From Bacteroides timonensis (lineage in GTDB: Bacteria > Bacteroidota > Bacteroidia > Bacteroidales > Bacteroidaceae): a stretch of DNA of 64,000 nucleotides. The notes below the pieces were generated by a model, which did no database searches, was not told the origin of the DNA, and saw only the letters and a program-made list of their open reading frames with translations. Positions 20,850 to 28,106 of the stretch are shown in pieces. Position 1 is the first letter of the stretch, and every line of letters begins with the position of its first letter. The DNA lies in the NCBI RefSeq assembly GCF_000513195.1, contig NZ_CBVI010000007.1, positions 62,001 through 126,000 on the forward strand, written 5' to 3'. A program made the position numbers and the translations under genes.

Positions 20850-20867
20850 TTAAATGGAAAGAGAAAT

Positions 20868-22064
20868 ATGAAAAATATGCGATATATATTAGGTATAATG
20901 CTGGGAGTCTGCCTTCTGGTAAGCGGATGTCAGAACATGACTGAGCCGGAAAGGAGTATACCCACAATAGAAACAAAAGATGTAATAAACGTAACATCAA
21001 CTCAAGCTACCTTTGGGTATAAAATTGAAGACATGTTTTTGGGATACCATCGCTATTACATCTTATTGTCTACTTCTCCAGATATGAGCAATGCTGAAGA
21101 ATATCATTTGTACAATATAAATGAATATATGTCAGTCAATAATTTGACTCCTGAAACAACTTATTATTATGTGGCTTGCGCTTCAGATGATATCACTGAG
21201 ATACGCGGTGAAGTAAAATCATTCACAACCCTATTGGGATTCAGCATAAACTCCATATCCTTAGTGTCTTGGGACGGGGAGGAAAGCACACCATTCAAAT
21301 ATGATGGTACCGGAAGCGTATCAATAGCGCTTACGGAGAAATCAAATGGGGATATTTCTATATGGAAGAACGTGCGGTTAGTATATAATGAAGAAACCAA
21401 TAAGTGGGGTTTTGAGAATCAGACAAGCGGCATTACATTAGGAACTACCCCTATAACAGCCTACGCTTATTATCCCAATAACAACCACACCAAATATTCC
21501 AATTTGAAACTTACCGTAGTAACAGATTATACTAATTATGACTATTTGTATGGATGTAGCGAAGAATTAACACAAAGTCATTCAGAAGCAAATATCAAAC
21601 TAAAACACGCTTTGGCACGTGTCATCCTTTCTGTTACAAAAAAATCGAACAGTAGCTATAATAAAGAAGTTCTGCGATTTACTCTTTGGGGGGATAAGAA
21701 CATTTATAGTAGTGGTATACTAGATATTACTACGGGAGAAATAACCAACCTAACATATAACAGCAAAGATGGAGCACATACAGACTATACGGAATTTGTT
21801 CCAAGTAGTGAAGCAACTCAAATCGAAATGTTTGCTATACCGACTTCATTCAAAGAGAAAGAAGCCTTTTTTAACTATATAGAACGAGAAGTTGGTAATT
21901 ATAGTGGAAAAATCCAAAGTGTGTATTTGCCCGCAAGCGAGTGGAAGGCAGGTTATCAATATACTTATCCTATAATAATAGGTGATACAGACGTTACTAT
22001 AGGTGATGTAATTGTGGAAGAGTGGAACAATAATAATGCCGGTGATATCACAGTTAACGACTAA
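20868..22064 (+). CDS. Fimbrillin-family lipoprotein with an N-terminal fibronectin-III-like domain
   Basis: A 398-residue lipoprotein (lipobox LLVSGC, then QNMTEPE). Residues about 40-115 look like a fibronectin type III repeat (NLTPETTYYYVACASDD). From about 120 it carries the fimbrillin pattern: TPITAYAYYPNN, DYLYGCSEE, IKLKHALARVILSV and a late AGYQYTYPIIIG. Such proteins form or decorate fimbriae after outer-membrane export. It is the first of three consecutive relatives. The start codon of the next gene lies 13 bp downstream. Confidence 0.82.
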   Translation: MKNMRYILGIMLGVCLLVSGCQNMTEPERSIPTIETKDVINVTSTQATFGYKIEDMFLGYHRYYILLSTSPDMSNAEEYHLYNINEYMSVNNLTPETTYYYVACASDDITEIRGEVKSFTTLLGFSINSISLVSWDGEESTPFKYDGTGSVSIALTEKSNGDISIWKNVRLVYNEETNKWGFENQTSGITLGTTPITAYAYYPNNNHTKYSNLKLTVVTDYTNYDYLYGCSEELTQSHSEANIKLKHALARVILSVTKKSNSSYNKEVLRFTLWGDKNIYSSGILDITTGEITNLTYNSKDGAHTDYTEFVPSSEATQIEMFAIPTSFKEKEAFFNYIEREVGNYSGKIQSVYLPASEWKAGYQYTYPIIIGDTDVTIGDVIVEEWNNNNAGDITVND

Positions 22065-22077
22065 AAAACGAAAGAAG

Positions 22078-23559
22078 ATGAAAAAAAATCAATCTATATT
22101 TTATCTGGCAACGATGATAGGCAGCATGCTGTCCGTTGCGTCATGTAACAATGCGGAAGAAGTTGACTCTATCGACAAACAAGTGCCGCTGGAAATACAG
22201 GTAGGAGGAGTACAGGCTACCCGAAGTATTATTGAAGGCAACAAGCTGCCTGAAGAGTGCCAGTATGGTATTTTTGCCTTGGAAGGAAGTAGCGGAGATG
22301 TAGCTTTAACAGATGGCATCAATGCCCGGGTAGACTATATTAAAGGAGCAAGCACTCTTAGCCAAAATATCTACCTGCCAAATGGAGTTAATTCAACGAT
22401 CTATGCATACTATCCTTTTAATAAAGAATATGACAGTACCGATTTTTTAATCGGTGCCATGCGTATTGAAACCGATTCACAAACGGATTATCTATACGGC
22501 TATAGTGCCGACAGCGATAACAAACTAACACAGGTCAATACAGAGCAACCTAAGGCTAATATCTACTTCAAGCATGCCCTGGCTCGCGTGACGATGAGAA
22601 TTAAGAAAGCGGCAGATAATGAGAATACTTATAAGTTTCCTTATATCAATCTCTTGAATGTGGATAAAAACGCCTACATAAATGTGTTGGAGGGCGGTGC
22701 AATCCTTGATCCTTCAGGAACTGCCAATCTTACCGCGAAACCTTCTGATTATGCGCTTGAGAACTCTGACAATGAAATTGTCGCTGATTTCCTTGTCATT
22801 CCGAGGAATACGGAAGGGAAAAAGATCATGCTGAATATGAGTGATAATATCAGCAGTTTCGAAAATGGACTTTCTGCCGCTGTACCGGTGACGAACTGGC
22901 AGGCGGGGCAGCAGTATACGTATATGGTGACGATAAAGAAAAACAATCTGGAAATCAGTCAAGCAGAGATTACTCCGTGGGAGAATAAGGAACAGGGAGG
23001 AATTGAAGTAGGAGATGATAACTATATGATGGCTGTAGGGGGTAGTACCGCCAACGCTGTTGACTTAGGTCTCAGCGTGAAATGGGCAAGTTGGAATGTA
23101 GGCGCTGCTTCCCCTGAAGAATATGGAGGATTGTATGGTTGGGCAGATCCTACAGGCAAAAAGATTTCTATGGACGTAGCTGATTATAACATAGAAACAG
23201 ATATTTGGGGTACAGAATATGATATATGCCGTATGCAATGGGGAGTAAACTGGCGGCTACCTTCTGCCGAAGAATTAGAAGAACTAAGAACAAATTGTAG
23301 TTGGACATGGATCACTCAAAATGACATCACCGGATATAGAATAACGGGAACGAATGGTAATGCCATTTTCTTACCGGCCAGTGGCTACCGAAAGGGTACA
23401 GAATTAAATAACCGTGATCATTCTGGATGGTATTTATCAGGTACATGGAATACAGGGAATCATCTCCCCACTTTTTTAGACTTCGGAGATAATTACACAG
23501 AAATCGTATGCATATCACCATGTTATGGTTTTTCTGTCCGCCCTGTTTCTGAAAAATAA
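22078..23559 (+). CDS. Fimbrillin-family lipoprotein with C-terminal FISUMP-like domain
   Basis: A 493-residue lipoprotein (lipobox LSVASC, then NNAEEVD). The ATG at 22078 is preceded by a weak AAGAAG and places the signal at the N-terminus; the upstream in-frame start overlaps the previous gene. The fimbrillin part covers about 30-310 (TDYLYGYSAD, IYFKHALARVTMRIK, WQAGQQYTYMVTI). The last 150 residues switch to a domain with VDLGLSVKWASWNVGAASPE, NWRLPSAEELEEL and a terminal SVRPVSE, typical of the Fibrobacter-type paralogous domain found on many Bacteroides surface proteins. This may be a tip or adhesin-like subunit. Confidence 0.82.
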   Translation: MKKNQSIFYLATMIGSMLSVASCNNAEEVDSIDKQVPLEIQVGGVQATRSIIEGNKLPEECQYGIFALEGSSGDVALTDGINARVDYIKGASTLSQNIYLPNGVNSTIYAYYPFNKEYDSTDFLIGAMRIETDSQTDYLYGYSADSDNKLTQVNTEQPKANIYFKHALARVTMRIKKAADNENTYKFPYINLLNVDKNAYINVLEGGAILDPSGTANLTAKPSDYALENSDNEIVADFLVIPRNTEGKKIMLNMSDNISSFENGLSAAVPVTNWQAGQQYTYMVTIKKNNLEISQAEITPWENKEQGGIEVGDDNYMMAVGGSTANAVDLGLSVKWASWNVGAASPEEYGGLYGWADPTGKKISMDVADYNIETDIWGTEYDICRMQWGVNWRLPSAEELEELRTNCSWTWITQNDITGYRITGTNGNAIFLPASGYRKGTELNNRDHSGWYLSGTWNTGNHLPTFLDFGDNYTEIVCISPCYGFSVRPVSEK

Positions 23560-23614
23560 TATTCCATGCTACGGCAGAATTAAGAAAATTGAAAACAAAT
23601 AGAAAATTAAATAT

Positions 23615-25156
23615 ATGAAATCAAATATAACACTATTACTTCTTTGCACAGGCATCATAGCTTTCTGTTCCTGTAGCGATGAGAATGAAGGAGTGGTCAG
23701 GAATTCCTCACTTCGTATCACTACCGAAATTGCCACCCGTTCAGTGATTGAGTCTACTTCATTCAATAGTGGCGACCAGATAGGTGTGTTTGCTTTTGAT
23801 GCAAATAGCACCAATGTACGTGCAACATACGGCAACAAGTGGGATTTGGAAAGTGATATTTCACTGGCAGAGACCCCTACCCCAATCTATGCCTATTATC
23901 CTTATACAACTGATTGTGACTATCAAACAGTCAGAGTCGATATTGCTCCTGATGCGATTGTTACAGGTCAGGCTGATTATCTTTATGGAAAATCGGTAGA
24001 AGATGTAAGCGCCACTTCTCCCGAAGCACTTATCCGCTTCAAACATGCTTTGGCACGCATCACTCTGTCCATCAAACGGAGCGCTGATGATGCGGGCTAC
24101 GGGGTACTTTCTAATGTTTGCTTACAAAATGCCGGAAACAACACTGTGATTTCAACTTCCGGATGGATGGATGTCACTACAGGAAAAATATCAAGCAGTG
24201 GAACCGGTTCCATTTCATTCGATATGAACTATACACTCAGCAACGAAACTGCTCAGAATATAGATATACTTGTAATCCCTATTGCAATGGAAAAGGAAGG
24301 GATGGCGGAATTGGCATTGACTATTGACGGTTCGCAATACATGGTGAAGATGCCTGCCGCTACATGGGAGGCAGGGCAGCAATACACTTATCCTATTACG
24401 ATAAACAGAACGGACGCTCATATAACACAAGCTAAAGTAGGCGATTATTATTATAGCGACGGCACTTGGTCAACAATATATAATACAAACAAGAACTGTA
24501 TCGGAATTGTATTTGCATTAAGTAAAGAGAAAGATGGAGATATCGATGTGAATTTAGAGGAATCTCTGCATGGAAGAATTGTAGCTTTAACAAATACAGA
24601 CAAAGGAGGCAGGTGGGTTGACAAATCAAAAGATATAGAAGGAATTCCTAATTATTCCGCACTTGCAGGAGATGACCGGGATGTACTCACCTCATATTTA
24701 CCAATCGATGGATATTCAAGATACAGCCGTAAAGAGCCTATCTGGAATCTACCATATAATTATATCAATTGGCCTACAGAAAAAAACCTGGAATTTGCAT
24801 TGACGGATTATGCCGGACGTAAAAATACAAGTCACTTGATTGAAGATACCCAGTCAGCAGCAGCAATATGCCATTCATATTCTTTATATAATATGGAAAA
24901 TGGAGTTTGGTATCTGCCCGCTGCCGGAGAAATGGCACGGCTGTTTATGGCATGTGCAGCAGGAAAGATCAGCCAAGATACGCATCCGATATTTAAAAAT
25001 TTAACAAAAACTTACAATGTAGATATAGTAGCTTTTTATTGGACCTCTACAGAAAATACTGATAAGTATGCTTGGGAAGCAGGATTTGGAGAATGTCATT
25101 TATTTTATGAGGAAAAAACAACACCTTTATATGTCCGCCCCGTCTCTTCATTCTAA
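23615..25156 (+). CDS. Fimbrillin-family lipoprotein with C-terminal DUF1566-like domain
   Basis: A 513-residue lipoprotein (lipobox IAFCSC, then SDENEG). The fimbrillin part covers about 25-270 (PIYAYYPYTTDC, ADYLYGKSVED, IRFKHALARITLSIK, WEAGQQYTYPITIN). A second domain (about 280-513) has GIVFALSKEKDGD, GVWYLPAAGEMARL, FYWTSTEN and a terminal YVRPVSSF, like DUF1566. It resembles the previous gene in layout but has a different C-terminal variant. It is the last gene of the plus-strand surface cluster, followed by over 1 kb without a gene. Confidence 0.82.
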   Translation: MKSNITLLLLCTGIIAFCSCSDENEGVVRNSSLRITTEIATRSVIESTSFNSGDQIGVFAFDANSTNVRATYGNKWDLESDISLAETPTPIYAYYPYTTDCDYQTVRVDIAPDAIVTGQADYLYGKSVEDVSATSPEALIRFKHALARITLSIKRSADDAGYGVLSNVCLQNAGNNTVISTSGWMDVTTGKISSSGTGSISFDMNYTLSNETAQNIDILVIPIAMEKEGMAELALTIDGSQYMVKMPAATWEAGQQYTYPITINRTDAHITQAKVGDYYYSDGTWSTIYNTNKNCIGIVFALSKEKDGDIDVNLEESLHGRIVALTNTDKGGRWVDKSKDIEGIPNYSALAGDDRDVLTSYLPIDGYSRYSRKEPIWNLPYNYINWPTEKNLEFALTDYAGRKNTSHLIEDTQSAAAICHSYSLYNMENGVWYLPAAGEMARLFMACAAGKISQDTHPIFKNLTKTYNVDIVAFYWTSTENTDKYAWEAGFGECHLFYEEKTTPLYVRPVSSF

Positions 25157-25383
25157 GCATTTATTATGAACGCTCCGACGGTATATCACATCTTATATGC
25201 AAAAAGTAATGAATATCCTTTTTAGAACTTACAGTTCGTTCAGCCTTATCAATCGTCCTGTTCATCGGCTTTCCGGCTGAAAGTATCTCCTGAAAGAACA
25301 TTTTTGCTTTCAGGAAATACTTCTTTAGTAGACAAGAGGGTAATCATTGTGTAAAAACTGTATAGAAAGGAAGCAAATAAAAA

Positions 25384-25426
25384 GTTCCGCCCGTCACCGC
25401 TCTATATAAACGGTGACGGGCGGAAC
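25384..25426 (-). terminator. Strong 16-bp perfect hairpin, intrinsic terminator on the minus strand
   Basis: GTTCCGCCCGTCACCG (25384-25399) and its exact complement (25411-25426) flank an 11-nt loop. Read on the minus strand it is followed by TTTTTATTT. On the plus strand the following bases are A-rich, so it terminates leftward transcripts better than the fimbrillin operon. No intact leftward gene lies to its right. Confidence 0.7.
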
Positions 25427-25477
25427 AAAAATATTAAAGACGAAAATGGAATGACAGTTCCCGCCTATTCTGTTACT

Positions 25478-25672
25478 TTACAGTTCTTCAATCTCTTTTT
25501 CCGACAGATTTCTATTCAATATAGTTTTTCGATAAGTTGTCAGCACTTCAACACTGATAGCCGTCAAACCCTTTGCCGGTCGGCGATTGACGGTAGTGCT
25601 GACAGTGTGATTATAAGTGACGACAAACGTTTTGTCAGCACTGGATTTTAGACCGTTTTTGAATGTATACTA
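25478..25672 (-). other. Possible gene remnant: open minus-strand frame without a start codon
   Basis: Between a stop at 25670-25672 and the stop TAA at 25478-25480 the minus strand is open for about 63 codons. It ends in a charged tail, NLSEKEIEEL, that looks like a real protein C-terminus. No ATG is present. The leftward terminator 50 bp beyond supports former leftward transcription. No family is recognised, and chance is possible. Confidence 0.25.
25539..25603. repeat. Nested inverted repeat
   Basis: GTCAGCACT (25539-25547) pairs with AGTGCTGAC (25595-25603). Inside it CCGTCAA (25561-25567) pairs with TTGACGG (25587-25593). GTCAGCACT recurs once more near 25634. The arms form one stem with an asymmetric 13-nt bulge. 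Confidence 0.65.
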
Positions 25673-25854
25673 CTGTCAGTCAAAAGAATACTTCATATTT
25701 TGCAACTATGGAATAATCTCCCTGTTTTTTGCATAAAAGGCCTTTCCTTATGATATTTATCGCAGCGGAAACCCATATTCTGATATATTTCAATTGACGG
25801 GATGAGCGTTGACAGTCAGTCATCGCCACTTCATCTCCCTGTACTAAATGATTT

Positions 25855-26008
25855 AGCATCACTGCAAGGCAGGTGCAGTGTTACTGCAAAGCAGTTTCAG
25901 CATCACTGCAAAGCGTTTGCAGCATCACTGTAAAGCATTTGCAGTATTACTGAAAAACATATGCAGCTGTGTTGAAAGCTATATGCAGCGACGTTGCAAC
26001 ACAGATAC
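25855..26008. repeat. Seven tandem 22-bp repeats
   Basis: Seven consecutive 22-bp units begin at 25855, 25877, 25899, 25921, 25943, 25965 and 25987. The consensus is close to AGCATCACTGCAAAGCATTTGC in the central copies. Unit length is constant and divergence grows toward the right end, where an eighth, hardly recognisable unit may follow (26009-26030). The period is not a multiple of three and no long frame runs through, so it is non-coding. There are no spacers, so it is not CRISPR. Confidence 0.85.
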
Positions 26009-26209
26009 AACGCTACATTACTTCTTATAAAGCTACAGAAGTAACTTATTCTACCTAAAGAACAAAATAAAGCAACCAACCCTTCATCTCTAAAAAGATT
26101 ATGACCGAGTAATCCTATTTTTTGACCGAATAACCATTAATATCTATATCATAAACACTTTCCTGCTAAATTTACTTTTCAAAATTCTTAATTTAATTGT
26201 ATTTTTGTT

Positions 26210-26217
26210 ATTATCAA
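26210..26217 (+). promoter_or_regulatory. -7 element upstream of the gene at 26278
   Basis: TATTTTTG matches TAnnTTTG and lies 60 bp before the ATG. No clear -33 element is seen. Confidence 0.4.
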
Positions 26218-26277
26218 AAGTATCAAACAAGATAGATTGGATTCTATATTTATAAATAAATATTAAATTATATGATT

Positions 26278-26901
26278 ATGAAAAAGTATTATGTAATAGC
26301 TATCAGTGTATGTACCATAATGTTTTTGGCACCATTGTCTACCTTGGCACAACAACAAGAACTATTTATAGAGTATTTAGATAAACTGAAAAAACAATAT
26401 CCTAATCCTGCGAATATGATTAAGGAAATGAGTGATTCCAATCAGTTTTCCATGAATGTCTGGGCCGACATGAAAAAGGCGAACAATGAAGGGAAATATT
26501 TTATATGGCAAAACAGCATACTCAAAATATACGGATACACAACGTCATACGACACATTGAAGAATTACGATAATCAACGTAATAATGTACCCGAAGATGA
26601 GTTTAAAAATGCATTGTATGCTTTATTAACGCACGTTATTGAAAATGGATGGTCAACAATGGACAAATTGAAAGGAGCAATGGAGCATCTAACATTTAAT
26701 CAATTGAAAAACTTGGGTTTAGCATCCTTTTCTTTCCGTAGCAACAAAAATGTAAATAAATATATCACAGCGGGAATAGTATTCGATATAGATGGCGGGC
26801 GTGCGCATTACCTTCTCTTGGAATATAATTATAGTGAAAGTGACCTACTTTCTACTTATGCTTTGATGAATCTGAAAAGTTGTAAGAATTTAGTAGAATA
26901 A
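26278..26901 (+). CDS. Hypothetical secreted protein
   Basis: A 207-residue protein of unknown function. A clear signal peptide (about 1-23, ending PLSTLAQ) indicates export. The mature part is alpha-helical and charged, starting QQQELFIEYLDKLKKQYP. No known motif, cysteine pair or membrane helix is visible. ATG 26278 is preferred over 26272 because it starts directly at the MKKYY signal sequence. The gene stands alone, with over 1.1 kb of gene-free DNA before it and a convergent gene after it. Confidence 0.65.
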   Translation: MKKYYVIAISVCTIMFLAPLSTLAQQQELFIEYLDKLKKQYPNPANMIKEMSDSNQFSMNVWADMKKANNEGKYFIWQNSILKIYGYTTSYDTLKNYDNQRNNVPEDEFKNALYALLTHVIENGWSTMDKLKGAMEHLTFNQLKNLGLASFSFRSNKNVNKYITAGIVFDIDGGRAHYLLLEYNYSESDLLSTYALMNLKSCKNLVE

Positions 26902-27077
26902 AATCCACAAAAAGATATAAATCCTTCCATAGTATTCGGACTACTCACGAAGTTTATAATGTGGAAATAGAACTGAAAACAACAATATGTGATATAGGAA
27001 AAAAGGACATTTACTCAAGCTCCCTGCTATACTGATAAAGTGTCGGGATGGACTGAAAGTAGCAGAATGTAATATGT

Positions 27078-27941
27078 CTAAATCCTCTCTATCTCTTCTA
27101 TTGATAATCCGGTGACATTTGCAATTTGCTCCACAGGCATATTGATGTGCTTCAAATTTTGAGCAATCTCTATGCTTCTCTCCGCTTTACCTTCCAATTT
27201 ACTTTCCAATTTTGCGGAATCCAGCACATCATTCTGAATCATCATGGCATTCAGGTGCTCATCATAGGCCATCCGTTCCTTAGGAGACATGGAGTAGTAT
27301 TTCAATTTTTCCCTTGCCTCGCTTAAACCCGGAGCACTGGTATCGGGACATATAGTACCATCTTTCAAATATTTCATCCATTCTTCCAGCGGAGTAAGAG
27401 CTACCTTATCAAACTCATTCACACGAATAAGGATATATTCGGGAAAAATTTCAGCAGGCATACGTTGGATAATGGCATTCTTTTCCTTGACATTTACTTG
27501 TAATCGGTCGCCCGTATGAACACCTACAAAGTGGTTTTGTCCGTGATACAGATAATCGCTCCCCTTACCTATATCGAAATAAAGGATGCTTATGGAATAG
27601 ATTTTCTTTACTTTATAATAGGTCTCACCCAAAGAAATATGTTCGGTGATGGCTTTTGCCACTCCATAAAGAATACGCTCCAGATAGAATAATTCACGGG
27701 TATTCTGAATCTCAATGATGATGATTTCATCTTTGCTGTTGCGTGCCTTGATGTCTACACGGTTAAATTTATCTTCGGCGAATTGCTGGTTACCTTCGCT
27801 TTCCAGTATCTCGATAATGGTTATTTTTTCTCCCAGAAATACAGTGAGAAAACCTTCCAGAACGTCGAAATTAGCCTTCTGGCGAAGAAGCCGCTTGATG
27901 GCCCAATCAAAGCGGATATATCTGTCTTGCAGTTCTTCCAT
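27078..27941 (-). CDS. Rpn-family PD-(D/E)XK nuclease / transposase-like protein
   Basis: A 287-residue protein of the Rpn/PDDEXK_2 group, whose members promote recombination or act in phage defence as DNA nucleases. The N-terminal core shows the start DWAIKRLLRQKAN and the nuclease motif around RVDIKARNSKDEIIIIEIQN, with Asp63, Glu77 and Gln79: the E-x-Q variant common in this family. The C-terminus NVTGLSIEEIERI is typical of the family tail. Length is normal. No terminal inverted repeats or flanking target duplications are visible, so it is not shown to be mobile itself. Confidence 0.88.
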   Translation of the reverse strand: MEELQDRYIRFDWAIKRLLRQKANFDVLEGFLTVFLGEKITIIEILESEGNQQFAEDKFNRVDIKARNSKDEIIIIEIQNTRELFYLERILYGVAKAITEHISLGETYYKVKKIYSISILYFDIGKGSDYLYHGQNHFVGVHTGDRLQVNVKEKNAIIQRMPAEIFPEYILIRVNEFDKVALTPLEEWMKYLKDGTICPDTSAPGLSEAREKLKYYSMSPKERMAYDEHLNAMMIQNDVLDSAKLESKLEGKAERSIEIAQNLKHINMPVEQIANVTGLSIEEIERI

Positions 27942-28106
27942 TTTTCTTTTATATTGAAGATGAATTACTTATTCACAAAGTTACGCTTTTTAGGTAAAAG
28001 TACAAGCGAATGAAGAAAGAAATCATTAGTGAGAATTTACTGAATAGCAGTAATTGATTACTATTAAAAAAACTACCTTTACACCCTAATCGAAAAAGAA
28101 ACATCC

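Noticed and set aside
25855..26008. CRISPR array
   Set aside because: Repeats are adjacent without spacers, are only 22 bp, and no cas gene is present.
27078..27941. Insertion sequence around the Rpn-like gene
   Set aside because: No terminal inverted repeats or target duplication were seen at its borders.
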